Below, in pieces: positions 49,101 to 61,679 of a stretch of 64,000 nucleotides of DNA. This stretch comes from Daedaleopsis sinensis (lineage: Eukaryota; Basidiomycota; Agaricomycetes; Polyporales; Polyporaceae), in contig CM066311.1 of NCBI GenBank assembly GCA_033807695.1, forward strand, positions 1,302,001-1,366,000, given 5' to 3'. Below the pieces are notes generated by a model. The model made no database searches and was not told where the DNA came from. It worked only from the letters and a program-made list of their open reading frames with translations. The position numbers and the translations under genes were made by a program. The stretch's first letter is position 1. Every line of letters begins with the position of its first letter.

Positions 49101-51754
49101 CAGCAGTGTCGGCCCTGAGGCCTGAAGTGTGAGGTGTGAGGCCTGGGGGCTCGGACTCGGACGGCCGTGGCCCACGCTGGCGACGGTCTCGGTACACCCC
49201 CTCGTTCTCGTCTGCCAGTACTAGTGCAGCGGGCGGGGCAGCAGCCTGAACTTGTCCGTCCGAGTCCATGGCCGAGACCGGCGGAGAGGATCCGGCTCTC
49301 CGGGGCTGCGGATACTTAGAGCCCGCGATATGTTCTGGTTCGAGTACGCTCGAGCCTGAAAGAGCTGGGAGAGCGGAGAGCGGAGGGCGGAGAGTGGAGA
49401 ACGCGGGTCGGACGTGGCTGCGAGCCCAGGCCTGCGCGGACGGTCGAGTTAACGTTGCGGGACGAGCGAACAGGCGCAAATAGGATGCTTAGTGCCAAGG
49501 CCTCAGGGTCGGCACCGGCAGCTGGCCACGCGCATCTGGCCTCAGGCCTCAGAATCCAGGAGACGTGGACGTGGACGCGGACGGTCGACGGTGGCGCCGC
49601 GGCTGGACGACGTCGTCGTCGTCATTGCGAGTCGTCCTCTCAACCACCACTCTGAGTCGCGCGTCCGCTCACGCCCAGAGCCTGAGGCCAAGTGCACTCT
49701 GCTGCGGCGCGCAGCGCAGGCAGCATTGACATGCGGGGGCACTGTGCAGTCACGGCCACCGCGCAGCACTCACACTCGCGCCCACAACGACAAAGCGCGC
49801 TGCGCAACAGGCAGGTGCACTTGCACTTGCTGCTCACTTCGTCCCACTGTCTGATGCGCTTTTCCCCCAGAAACGTGAAACGTCCGCCGCCGATCCATTC
49901 GTCGGGAGACCCGCAGGCTCCAGGCAATCGCGATTGAGCCAGAGAAGGTTCGAAGATGCGCACGAAAGGAAAAATGCGCACCTCTCTCCTCGCCATACAG
50001 CGTCGGGCGTCGGGCGCCGGGGGCTGGGGTCGGGGCACTCAGACCCTTAGACCCCAGACCCTTAGACCGTTAGCCTTCCGCGATAGTTCGTTCGCGGGAG
50101 CACCCACCAGTCGCGACCCCCGAATCGCATGCGCAGACGTCCAGGGTCGCCGCGTGCCGAGCGTCGAGACGTCCAGCTCCCCGAGGCGAGCGTGCGCGTG
50201 TTCGTGGGTGCGCGGCGGGCCCGCGGGGGCAGGCGCGCTGCCCGAATGCCCCCGCCCGGGGTTGGCCGGGGCTAGCACGGGCGCGGGCAATGCGGCAGGA
50301 CGATATTTGGGCCTCGCGGGCGAGTGGAAGAGGCTGCAGCTGGAAGTGATGCGCTTCGTTCCCCGATCGGGCAAGGCGACGCGGCGTGCCGGGGGTGCGT
50401 CTGGAATCTAGAAGGCGATGGCCGACGTCGACGAGGATCGTGGACCCTGGCCATGGCGGGCGCACGGAAAATTTGCGCGGCTTCGACTTCGCTGTCGCGG
50501 GGATCGCGTGCAGACGGTGCTGCTCTTGCCGCGGCGGGGGCTGCCCTGCGCGGTGTGCCTGCGCTAGGCCCGAGCGAGGAGGTGGATGGCCTGCGCGCGT
50601 CGGCGAGAAGGCCGGCGGGGAGTGTGGAGTGGGGTTGGGACCCTCGAGGCGGGCGCACGCTGCGGGCGTAGGACGGAGGATCACGGGAAGCGTATGGTTG
50701 GCCGCGTCATGGGTGGGTCCGTGTCCGTGGGCGAGGGCAAACACTGATAGCGATGTGATCAGTGCATCGTGCTCCCCGAGGACTTGCTGCGCTTCCAGTG
50801 GCCTCCACACCGACAGCCTTGCTCATTCGCAGCACGGACAGATGCGCACGGACAGGGGATGCGCACGGACCAGCACGGAGCAGCGGCCGAAGGAGGCAAT
50901 CTCCCGCTGACAAAGCGGATGTGGTCGAGAGAAGGATCGTCGTGACGGAACGAGCTGGGATTTAGCAAGAAAGAAGAGGGTCGTTCTGGGCGGCCACCCC
51001 CGCACGCGATCGAGGAGGGCCATTCGGGCTGGAATGTTCGACACGGAGGGGGGCCGAGTGGAAGACGGTTCCTGGATGTATATTGAACCTTGGGGCAGGC
51101 GTCGGTCGGTCGCCCGCCGCGGTGAGTGTGACGGGGATCTCAGGGTGCACGAAGCTGACCGCATTCGGCAGTTGACGTCTTCTCGGAAGGTGGTCATGTC
51201 CGCCTGCGCCCATGCAGCGAGCCCCGCCCCCGCATCGGGCGTCCACGCTGCCTGTTGCGAGCACGCGTACGTACGGGGGAAGACAAGGACGACGGCGGGC
51301 GAAGACCAGAACTCGCGCGGCCCACGCACGGACCAGGCTCGTCGCGGGGGGCAGCGCGGTCGGGCGTGCTCTGAGGGGCATCGTCCGCGCTGGGAGCTGG
51401 GGGGCCCTACTCGGTCCGGATGAGGAAGCTCAGAGGGACTTGCATCGAGCGATCGCGCGGAAAGTCCGCGCGTCCGAGAGAGAAGCTGCACTCCCCAACG
51501 CCTGCTCCCTCGACTCCCTCCCCTCCCCCTCCCCCCGGCCCTCATATACCCCCATCCTCCTCTCCCTCCCCTTCCTTCCCCGCCCACCCGGTCCTCTCGT
51601 TTCTACCGCCCGCCCCGCCCCCGCCCCCGCCCCCGCCCCCGGTCCTCCAGCCCGCCGCCTCCGTTGGCTCCAGTACGCCTCTCTCATTCGTTCTACCCCC
51701 GCACGCGCCAACCTCAGCGCCCAGCCACTCGTTCATCCCGACGCCACCGCCCAC
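43151..51754. other. Gene-free accessory DNA of short drifting repeats
   Basis: About 8.6 kb without a recognisable gene. Visible are TCCAGAG/ACTCAGA tandems near 44360-44400, AAGCTTCAAG tandems near 44580-44635, TTGAACGTT at 45358-45366, GAATGCACCCA repeats near 45402-45435, GATGCAT and GTGGGTCC runs near 46420-46485, AGTACTTAC-type words at 44909 and 49022, and a CT-rich, C-rich promoter tract near 51500-51645. Many 60-250-codon frames appear on both strands but are arginine/serine/proline-rich and lack motifs. Confidence 0.5.
51611..51640 (+). repeat. CCCCCG tract
   Basis: Several CCCCCG units about 115-145 bp upstream of membrane gene B. The minus strand could form a G-quadruplex. Confidence 0.7.
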
Positions 51755-53458
51755 ATGCCCGACTGGCAGTCCCTCGCAGAGATCGCCAAAGATGGCGGTA
51801 CGTCTGCCCCATCCTCCTCCGCCGCCGTGGCGCTCATCGTTGTCTCCCACAGAGGCTTTCGACCGTTTCATGCACACCCTCCTCGGCCTTTACCTGTGCG
51901 TGCATCCTTGCTTTCCCGTTGATCCGCGTGCTAACATGCTTCCCTCCGCGCGTCTTTCCGGCACTAATAGTTGGGAGTTTTTCACCTCCTTCTCCTTCGA
52001 CTGGCAGTACCTCTGTGGGAAGCGCAAGTTTAAATGGCCGTTGGTGCGTCTTCCTCGTGCCTTTCTGCATCGTGTGTCCACACGCTAACGTTATCACCAT
52101 GCCAGATCTTCTACTTTGCGGGTCGCTACTTCTTGCTCTTTGCGTTGATTGGAATGTAAGTCCCCAGCTATCCTTATTGTATGCGCGTTTACTGATCGCA
52201 TCACCTCTCCAGCGCTGTTGCATTGAACGTCACAGAGTATGTACTGTTAATCCTCTTCCCGGGTTGTTCCCTGATTTCATCTAGGCGGGTCAACTGTCAG
52301 GCGCTTTACACTTACAACCAGATCTTCGGTAACGCGACCATTGGCCTTGCCAGCATCAACCTCTCGCTTCGCACGTAAGTTGTGCTCTCCAGTCACCACA
52401 TCGACTTGCGCTGACTTCGTCTCACATTTAGCATGGCTGTCTGGTCCCAGGTCTGGTACATTGTAATTCCTATCGTTGCCGTTATTCTCGGCCAGTGGTC
52501 GTTGCTTCTTCACGGTACGTCCCGGTCTAACCTGCACTTGTCCTTATCCTCACATTGTGACTTCTTAGGCATCCTCCTCAAGGCGACATGGGTGGACGGC
52601 CAGGGTTGTGTCATCACCAACACCAGCAACACGATACTCGCGGCTACGTTCATCTACACCATGTGTTTCGACTTCTTCGTTATGGTCCTCACTGCTTACC
52701 GCCTTGGTTTCACCGGAACCCCTCTCAAGGACCGTTCGAAGATTGTGCGCCTCATCTTCGACGATGGGTTGATTTTTTTCATTGTCGCGTGAGTACCTTA
52801 TCCTTCGATCTAATAGGTCGTCGATGCTCACCTGAGATAATAGATTCGGTGCCAATCTGATCGCCACGGTAAGCTTTATTTCTCCGCATCATGACCTCGA
52901 AACTTTGACTGACTTCCATGCTCACAGACGTTCATGCTCGAAAACCTGAATGCTGTCATGTCGATCATTGCGAATGTGCCGGCCGCCGTCGCATCGACAG
53001 TGAGCTAAATCATATCATGAGGATGTATTTGGCTACTGACGTTATGTTAGATCGTTGCCTGTCGCGCTGTTCGACGCCTCACGAACTACACCACCGAGGG
53101 AGCCGAGGTATTCGGGTAAGGTCCTCTATCACTCATCGTGATCGTCCCGCTAACGTACCTGTAGGTCTACGCATGCATCCACGCTTGCGTTCAGGAGTGC
53201 TCGATTCACACAACGGGATGCTTACTCTGTCAACGAGAAGGCTGACGGACTCCATGTTCAGGTGAGCTACGTCGCTCAGCGGTCCTCACTAGGAAGCTTA
53301 CACGATTACAGGTTCAGATGGAGACCTTCAAGGCTGCCCCCGGGGAGGAGTCGCCTGCCGAGTCGTACGCTACATACGATGCAAACGGCCGCAAACGTCC
53401 CGACATGCTCGACGTCGAGGCGTCTCCTATCGAGTACAAGCGACCCGAGTTGGAGTAG
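51755..53458 (+). CDS. Multispan membrane protein B (7-TM-like), paralogue of A
   Basis: Thirteen exons (51755-51797, 51853-51895, 51971-52043, 52106-52155, 52213-52236, 52285-52374, 52432-52514, 52569-52788, 52844-52868, 52928-52999, 53051-53115, 53165-53261, 53312-53458) give 343 residues. It starts MPDWQSLAEIAKDG and has about seven hydrophobic segments, including IFYFAGRYFLLFALIGIAVA, WYIVIPIVAVILGQWSLLL, NTILAATFIYTMCFDFFVMVL and IIANVPAAVASTIVACRAVRRL. The acidic tail ends EYKRPELE. It shares the INCQALYT.NQI, SINLS.RTMA.WS and NVPAA..STIVACRAVRRLTN blocks with gene A. Function unknown. It is in opposite orientation to A, with the P450 between them. Confidence 0.85.
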
Positions 53459-55606
53459 ACCCCACATTGCTTGTGTTCCGGCATCATTTCTTGCTTCTGC
53501 CTCCGCAGGTATACCTGATGCTACGCTCCGCCGTCATCTCCCTCGTTTCGCCCACGTCTCTCCCCGCGCTCCTTACATACATCTTGGTCGACGTTCCATC
53601 CTATGCAGCCTTGGCACGCTGCTCAAAGGGTCGTCATATAGGGGCGATGGCTGTCGACATCTTGCATGGCCGCTCTGTTGCCGATGATTGGGCTCTCCGC
53701 GCTGTGTTGGTGATGTGCATGCAGTGTTTCGTGGCTCCTTCTGTGTGCGTGGATGGTCGTGCGCACGTGTCTCCGTGGTTCTGTTGTCGCCCGTTGGTAC
53801 ATACCATACTTACGCTGACACGGTCGCTGTCGTAGAGTGGTTGTAGAAGTCTTCAGAATAGTGTAATAATACAGTCGTCGCCTCTTTGCGCGCCATCGTC
53901 TTCAGTGCACCGGCCGTCTTTCTTCCGGCTCGACCGCTTGTGCGGATTTGTATCAGTAGCAAACTTCGATTTTCGGCGCCGCTGCGCAAGGAGAACGACG
54001 AACATTGGTTATTGATTGGCAATCTACCGTCACCACGCTCAACTTCGACATGCAGGCGGCCTTAGTGCTGCGGATTCTGATCCCGGGGAACTCGTCACTC
54101 AGTACTCCTGAGGCGGACGTTGTGCGTCCCCGCGCGCTGTCCACCCAGCGTTCGACGCGCACTCGGACAGTTCCTTGCACTGGCACTCGTATGCTACTTG
54201 GAGTTAGAGGTAGAGATGTAGATATAGATGGAAGTCGGCGCAGTTCGAAGGTCGCGCTCACGACTCGGAGCGATCACAGGACTCAGACTCGGGCTCCGGG
54301 GGATCATGCATATGACTTGCAATTGGGGGAGTGGGAGCGGGGGAGCGGGGGAGTGGGGGCGGAGGCGGAGGAGGCGCAGTGCGATTACTCATTTAGGGAT
54401 ACTTAGGCTTGCCAGTGCCAGTGGGGAGGATCGAGGATCGAGGAAGCGCGGACAGTGAGTACTGAGTACTGGCCCCTGGGTAGCATGATTCGGAAGCATG
54501 TAGCGTATGTAGCATGTATGTAGCTACGGTCGCAGTACTAGTAAGTAGCCTCTGCTAGTACCGCTGCGCGTGCCAGTGCCAGTGCCAGTGCGCCCGCCGT
54601 GGCAGTCCCTTCGCTGCCGCTGCGCCCGCCGTGGCAGTCCCTTCGCTGCCGCTGCGCCCGCCGTGGCAGTCCCTTCGCTGCCCTCTAGCTTGACGCTTTC
54701 GAGACTTCGAGATTTCGAGCCTCAAGGGCAGCTCCGACATGTGCATGAACATCGGACGTGTGGCTTCTTGAAAGCGTAGTACGCGTGTGCGTGTGCGTGT
54801 GCGTGGGACCGTATAGCTTGTACCTTGTACACGCGGATCTCTGCTGCCAACGGGACCCGTGAGGACCAGGACAAGCGATGACACACGCTGGAAGGCCCGT
54901 GGGCCGTCCTCGCTCGTCCTCTATATATAAGTACGTGCAGGCATGCAGGCATCGAGAATATACGTCTGCTTCCGCATCCGCCTCCGCTGCGTGCCTGGCG
55001 CTGCGCCGGGGAGCTGAGGAAGGGAAGGGAAGGCCCTTGTGCTTGTGGCACGGTGCACGCGCGTCGAAGAGAAGGGAAGAGCCTAAGAGGAGAAGAGGAG
55101 AAGAGCCGCGGGGAGAGCTCGGGCTTAGCGGGCGGGCGGGGAACCCGCAGGCGCACGCAGAAGGCAGAAGGGCAGCAGGGGGGGCGGAGGGAAGAGAATA
55201 CACGGGAGAGGTGAGAAGTGGGAAGTGGGAAGCGGGAAGGGAGGGGCCGTACGTCTGGGATGGCGTCTGACTCCGCGGTCCCCGTCGCGCGTCTGAGAAG
55301 GCTGGCTGAGACTTGAGAGACGCAGACGCGGACGCGGACGCAGATGAGGGCGTTGAAGGTCGTGTGAACGGCGAGCGGGCGAGCGGCCGTTCGACATTGT
55401 CGGCACGGTCACGGTGCGCTGCTGCCAAGGGCGTTGAGTATAGAGCAATATATACTGTGTGGACGGGCCGCGATTCGTAGAAGAGTTTGGGAGCACAGCA
55501 TATCCCTCACCTCACAGTGCAGGCGCACACCATGTGCATGGGTAGCTATAGCCTATAGGGCGCGAGAGAAACCCCGAAGGAGAAGGAGGGGGTCGAACAT
55601 CCATCG
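53459..55606. other. Gene-free stretch with a 32-bp minisatellite
   Basis: No gene recognised. The stretch holds a three-copy 32-bp tandem repeat (54589-54682), a TATATATAA word (54922-54930) with no gene behind it, and long arginine-rich frames on both strands that look compositional. Confidence 0.45.
54589..54682. repeat. 32-bp minisatellite, three copies
   Basis: Unit begins TGCGCCCGCCGTGGCAGTCC; copies start at 54589, 54621 and 54653 and are identical except for the last bases of the third. Identity suggests a recent expansion. It is not a multiple of three and not in a gene. Confidence 0.95.
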
Positions 55607-57057
55607 TCATCTGTCTCCTCCCCTCACTGTCGTGACAATCGTACTGTCCGTACCCGCGTCAGAGAGGCGCAATTCGGAAGATCTGGGAACGTCGACGCAC
55701 CAGACCACACACACAGACAGCACCCCGCGGGCGCGCAGCTTCGGGAGACTGCGCTGGACCGCCCCGCGCACCTCCTCGCCCAGCGCACGCGACGCGGCTC
55801 TGCAGCCCGCCCACGTCACCCGGAACTCCACCCGCTCGAGGTCCTGGAACCTCTCGCCCTCGAAGACCGGGTCGAGGTACCGCAGGCTGAGGTCGTACAC
55901 CATCGTCGCGGGCGTCTCGAAGTCGAACGGGCAGCGGTCCATGCAGATGGAGATCGTGAGATGGCGCAGGCGGCACTTGAGCTGTAGGAGCAGCTGCGTG
56001 ACCGTCCAGGTGCAGATGGTGCTCGTCCCGCCCTCGATGTGCAGCGTCGTGAGGTGTTCGAGCTTCATGAGTGGGTACCGGTGGTACTCTGACATATCGA
56101 TGGCGATGTGAGCCTGCACGGGACGATACGGTCGGGGAATACGGGGGGCCTACCTGGCAGCTTGATGTTCATCTCGGTGATGGTGCTCGAGCCGGCGAGC
56201 ATCTCCAGGAACCAGAGGTGTTGTTCCGGGAAGTCGAGGAAGGAAAACTCCAGGGCGCCGATGGACGTGCGCGAGCGCGTTTGGGAGATCCACACGAAGA
56301 GGTCCGTGATGCAGTCCTCGCTCGCGGAGTGAACGACGGAGAGGAAGTGCAGTTTCTGCCGGTCGAAACGGTGGGCGAGGGTCTCCAGGGGCAGTTTCCG
56401 CTGCCATGTCACGTAGCGGAGGCTCAAAGCCTCGAGCCGTGGCAGCGCGATGATCATAAGGCACACCGCTCTGAAGGAGGGGAACTGGCAGTGACTGAGG
56501 GAGAGGGTCTGGAGAGAGGGGAGGGTCTGGTACAAGAGGTATACGCGCGGGTGCAGCGACCATTGCGTCAAATCGACCCGGTCGAACACGAGTGTCTGCA
56601 GATTCGGCAGGTGGCCGGCGAAGTCGAGGATGAAGTTTCGCGCCCGTCGGTGCTCTGGCTTTGGCTCCGCCTCGTCACGCGTCCAATGCAAAGATTCTGT
56701 GTCTTGGAACTCGACGGTGTCGATGGACGAAAGCCACGAGTGCATGCGGTCGGAATGCACGACGGCAGCGAGAAACTTGTCGTACGTGGCCGCCGAGTCG
56801 ATGCGTATCGTCTGGAACAGACAGTGCCTGCTGGTGTACGACCATTCTCGACACACTAGCGAACAGCTCAGTAACGAGTTTGTGTCTTCGAGGTGAGATA
56901 TGATCTGGTCCGCGATTTCGCCAGGAATATACGGCGGCGTCTAGTGAAGGAGGTGATCTGAATTCTGGAGGGTCTGCGGGGGATTGATACCGCTCACCTT
57001 TGTTGCGATCGACTTGGCGGGTTCTTGTTCACAGACATTACTACGGTGTATGGCCAT
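55607..57057 (-). CDS. F-box/LRR-like protein
   Basis: Three exons (57057-56998, 56940-56154, 56088-55607) give 442 residues. The F-box is at residues about 21-60: PPYIPGEIADQIISHLED followed by SLLSCSLVCREWS and FQTIRI. It is followed by leucine-rich repeats of the irregular fungal sort (LPNLQTLVFDRVDL, LPSLQTLSLSHCQF, LPRLEALSLRYV, LTTLHIEGG, LRHLTISICMD). Such proteins are substrate adaptors of SCF ubiquitin ligases, binding Skp1 by the F-box. The target is unknown. The second intron acceptor is TCAG at 56092-56089, which restores the frame. Agaricomycetes have hundreds of these genes. Confidence 0.85.
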
Positions 57058-57789
57058 GACGGTATCGTACCTGTGTGGATTACAGAGTTAGTTCTGTGTG
57101 AAAGCGAGATAGCAATGCTCACACTGTAGGGGACTTATTGACATGCGTTCGAGAACTGGCCTAGGCTGCGATGAACGAGAGGCATTATAACAAACATCGG
57201 TAGAAGAGAATACAGGGTCGCAATGCGCCACTATGTGCACCGCCGACGAGTAGCGTCGTGACAGCGTCTGTGCTCTTAGCGTGACAGTCCCGGGGCATAA
57301 ACTCGTACACCGGATCCTGGTCGCTGAAGAGGACAACGCGAGTTACGTCTCAAACATATGCCCCGCGTTACGGTGTACTGTTCGGGCTGACTTATGCCCT
57401 AAGCGTGTAGACCTACGAGGACCTAAGTGTTAGTCGCATTCTGTATGCTGGACACAGGAATGGTACGAACGCAATCGAGAACAAGCCCGAGTAAATCGCG
57501 TACTTGTCCTTCCTCCTCATCCATCACAATCTATTTTGCTTTAGCGCCAGACTGGTTGGGCATCTAAGAATAGATAGAGACGTCCAGCGGGACAACGCTG
57601 GTTCATACGTTATGTATACGCGACAGCTGTCGACGAACACAAAGAACAACGGCAGCAAAGGAAAAGAAATTCTTATACAGTCCTCTTGCAGAACAACTTT
57701 CCCCTCGCCCTCGCCCACGCCTAGTAGCTCGAACCGTTGACCTGTCACGCACGTAACAGTCAGCTCTGGGCGATCTGGGTACAGAAGCA
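57058..57789. other. Intergenic: F-box promoter, SEC24 3' end
   Basis: About 730 bp between two minus-strand genes. No gene or motif recognised. Confidence 0.4.
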
Positions 57790-60700
57790 CTAACTACAGA
57801 CCTTGTCGCGCAGCTGTGAGATGAACTGCTGGTAGCTGGGCAGCACGTCCGCTCGGTCCTGGATGAGGCAGCTGAGGGCCCAGAGCCGGAGTGGGGGCTC
57901 GCCGTCCTCCTTGACGATGTACAGGTGCGGGTAGTACACGCCACGCCGCATCTCGCGCGTCTTTTGGATGACCGCGTTCACCCGTTGCGAGAACTCGTTG
58001 TCGAGCACCGGAAGTGTCACCTAGAACGCATCCATCGGACCATCATTCAGCCATGGCCCACGAGCCACGAGGGGAGCGATGTACGTACCTTACCACCCCG
58101 GAGCACCTCGTAGTTGGGCAGGTTGAAAACGTCCGTGATGAGCTGGGGCACGGCATCCCTACCGACCCACAAGAAGATCGTCTGCCCATCTTCGATGAGG
58201 AAGAGACCGTGTCGTTCGAGCCGTTCTGACGTGAGGGGGAGAGGCTGAGGCATGATGATGCCGTGCTCGCCGACAGTACCGCACTAAGACAAACGATATC
58301 AGGATCAAGCCTTAACATAAGATATCTGATGAAGCGTACCTCTGGTGGCATGTTGTGCAGCGAGTAGAACGTGGGGTAGATGTACGGAATGAGGAGCTGC
58401 GAAGGGAGCGTAGTGAGCAGGCACTGCGCGTACGCCCTCAGGTCTGGCGGGATCTGCGCGCTCTGTCTGATGCCGACCTGTAACGCGCGGATGCAGAGTT
58501 CAGTACGACGCGGCTCATCGAATGAACCGAAGCGCTCACATTCTTCAACAGACCGAGGAGTAACACAGGCAGCATCTTCAAGTTCTCCGAGATCGCAAGC
58601 TGGGCGCTTGCCCCGGCACCTCCTGCGGTCATGCTAGCCTTGTATGCTTGCAAGATTTCGACCATCTTGTTGAACAATGCATCGCGCGCGTCTTCGAGCT
58701 TGTGCGTGAGGGAGCGCTCGACGGCCTTGTTCGCCAGGAGGGTGGCGATCGCGACCTGGTCCGCGGACGCAAAGATGTCCGTGAGATTGCTCGTCGTTGG
58801 CAGCGCAGTAGTAACGACACGAATGCGGCGCTCGCCTGTGACGACGCTGATGTTATTGAGGTGTCTCGTTGGAGGAACGTTATATGCTTACCGTAGCAAG
58901 TGGTGTGGAGAACCGCGGTCTGGAGAACAACGAAAGGCGCGGTGATGTTGTCCTCGATTTGGATCTCGATTGCGTATGACAGGTCCTGTGGCACGGTTGG
59001 CATTGCCAGCAGATCTGTGGACCGCACAAAGAAGTTGCCATGGAACGACGACAAGCGCAAATCTAGGGACCAGCGTCGGTTTAAATATCGATGGCTAGGC
59101 GTAAGAGGTGGACTCACTCTTCGAGGCACGAACACGAATGACTGCCTCCAACATGATGGGCGTCGCGAGCACCTCGCCGAACTCGTGGGCGAACTTGACG
59201 GCATCTTCGGTGCGCGACGCGTTGAATGCAGGGTAGAAGAATGTCTGACCCGATGTGTAGTGTGGCAGGCAGGCTAGAAAAAGTGCGGGTAAGCTTGTCA
59301 CCTAACGAGCTCTGAGGGGACGCAAGAACTGACCGAGGGTCGCAACGTCCTGATAGGCGGCACTAAACAGGAACATGTCGACGGCAACTTGAGCTCGAGA
59401 ACACTCGATGGCAAACGTCTTGTAGAAGGGCGACGCAGCTTGCAGCAGGCCAGATTCCTGTAAGTGCCCAATGAGGATCGCATAGCTATTGATTGAGGGT
59501 GTAGACTTACCTTCGACGTCCCGAGGATCTTGGGGTCTTCCCTGTTCTTGAGCGCACCGGCACCGAGAGTGGGAAGACTCGACGACAAAACGACGATCTT
59601 GCCGCCAATATGAGACTAAGACTCACTGTCAGAATCGAATCAAAGTATCAAATGGGTAGTGTAGAACTCACCATCATCTTGAACCCGGCCTGGAGGGCGG
59701 GTCCGAGTGCACTGCCAATGACGTGGTTCTCCTGGAACATTTCACTCAGACGCCCCAAGAGGTTCTCGATCGCAGGCCGGCTCTCCGCCAAGTTGACTAG
59801 TAGGTCGGTGGGCTTGGGGAGGAAAACGTCTTCAATGTCGGACACGACGAGCATGTTAGACTCGGTAGATCCAGCCTGTACCGGTTGGTTGGTAATTGGG
59901 GACGCATTCAGTCGTGAGAACAGGACGTACGGGTAGCGAGAAGAAGTGCAGGGCAACGTCGAACGCGATAAACGCGACCTTAGTGCGCGAGTCTTCATTC
60001 GGTATACGGTCCAAATTTTCGAGGATCGTACGCGTCGCCGTGGCCACCATTCCAGACTGAACGGCGTTATGACTGACGTCGATGAGGAATATGTACACAG
60101 CAGGCTGGGGCGGTCGGACCATGTACTCCGTCGGCGCGACGAACTCGACGACACCGTGGTTGAGCTCTGCACGCGCCCAGCGGTCGCCGGGCTGGTTACG
60201 AACCTGGTCCCAGTCGAACAGCTGCGGCACCTCGTTCGACATCGAACACATGCAGCATCGCCAGCTGCATGACGTCAATTCAGAGGCGTTATTGACATGT
60301 TAAGATGCACTCACCGGTTACCACCATCAATGAACTGCACATATGGGTTGATGTACGTTCTACACCTCCTGCAACGCGCGATCACAGTGTCTGTGACGAG
60401 CGGAACGGGGTCATCGCCCTCCTTGAGAGAACGGTATGGGGTGATAACAAGAGCGAGCGGAAGTTTCGACTTGTTGAGCAGAGAGTTGGACGTGGGGATG
60501 GCGTTGAGGGTGGATCGTTGGTAAGAGGAGTCCGCGTTCGCGAACGGAGAGTTCGACAGGCAGGCATTTGGCGGCAGGACAATTTCGGGGGGCGGGCGAT
60601 GGAGCTCGAGGGGCTCGGGGGGCGCGGTGAGGAGATTGGTGGTAAACAAACGGTTCCCCTTCTGGCCCATGTTCATCTGCCCAAACTGGTCGGCGAGCGC

Positions 60701-61262
60701 ACCCACTCCAGGCGGCTGGTAGGCTGGCCCCTGGCCATACCCGGGCTGATTGATGTACTCCGGTTCCGGCTGAGCTCCTCCATAGTATGGTGCCTGCCCG
60801 GGCTGGCCCTGCTGTTGTGCAAATTGGCTATCCGCAGCTAAACCGGGCGTGAAGAGTTGAGAGGGCTGAGCGGGTTGACCAGGGACCGCACCATAAGCGG
60901 GACCTGGCGGAGGAGCCATGGTGTCCGCGCCGTAATACACTTGTGTTTGACCGGCCGCATATTGTCGACGTTTTGCGTGTTGCTGAGTCGGCGGTGGGGA
61001 CGCGGTCGGGGCGGGGATCATGGCCTCAGGGTCGGGGAAAGGCGGCTCCCATTGCGTCCTTCCCGTCGCGGTCTCTGCGAGCACAATTTGAGACTGGAAT
61101 ACGCCAAAGCCGAACGGATGACGGACTCACCGATGAAGAGGTAGCGTTGGGCGTTTGGATCCCTGGGGCGCGCTGTCAATGCCAACAGCAGTCATGGGCG
61201 CATATATCGACTGACCATTCCGCGGCCCACCCGGGGGGCAGTTGTTGAGCAGGAGAGGCCAT
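57790..61262 (-). CDS. SEC24: COPII coat protein Sec24 with N-terminal WW domain
   Basis: Thirteen exons on minus (61262-61216, 61162-61131, 61074-60315, 60264-59931, 59875-59672, 59615-59511, 59457-59334, 59273-59118, 59062-58892, 58835-58540, 58477-58340, 58283-58089, 58020-57790) give 930 residues, close to yeast Sec24. Order: WW-like domain (residues about 8-40), Pro/Gln-rich linker, zinc finger CRRC...CCMC (about 270-300), trunk with [21 protein letters not shown], beta-sandwich with [14 protein letters not shown], helical part, and gelsolin-like end ([16 protein letters not shown]). Sec24 binds Sec23 and selects cargo into vesicles leaving the ER. The first two joins are fixed because only they produce [18 protein letters not shown]. 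Confidence 0.95.
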
Positions 61263-61679
61263 TTCCGCGAGTTGAGGATGAGGAGGAGACTAGAAGATAT
61301 GGTGATGGTCGAGGAAGAGCTTTCGGCGACACGCGACACGTCGTGGGCGCCTCCTGTGGACTGCCCGCAGTGGTGGCATCACCCACGCCCTCACCTCCGA
61401 CACTGAGCTCATCGGCGACTACTCATCCTCTACGTCAACGCCTACGTGGAAGAATACATATGTTCTGCGCGCATTGTCGAATTGCCAATTATCCGTGCCA
61501 ATACTCACAGACCAAAACTCGGCAAATACGCGTTCGCGCGTTTGCATGGGGTAAACTGTATATCAGGTAAGATCGACTGTCATCTTCCCCCCTACAGTCA
61601 GCTACGGAGACTAGGGGTAAACAGGATCCGAGTCGATAAGCTTGAAGTACTTGGCTTGTCCTTGACGTTCACGAGCACT
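61263..61679. promoter_or_regulatory. Bidirectional promoter, SEC24 (-) and MFS 3 (+)
   Basis: 417 bp between divergent start codons. No clear TATA box. An ATG-started open frame continues into the MFS side from 61446, but the MFS start at 61680 is better. Confidence 0.45.

Noticed and set aside
50070..50810. A 246-codon minus-strand frame
   Set aside because: Arg/Pro/Ala-rich, no motif, overlapped by equally long frames on plus; compositional.
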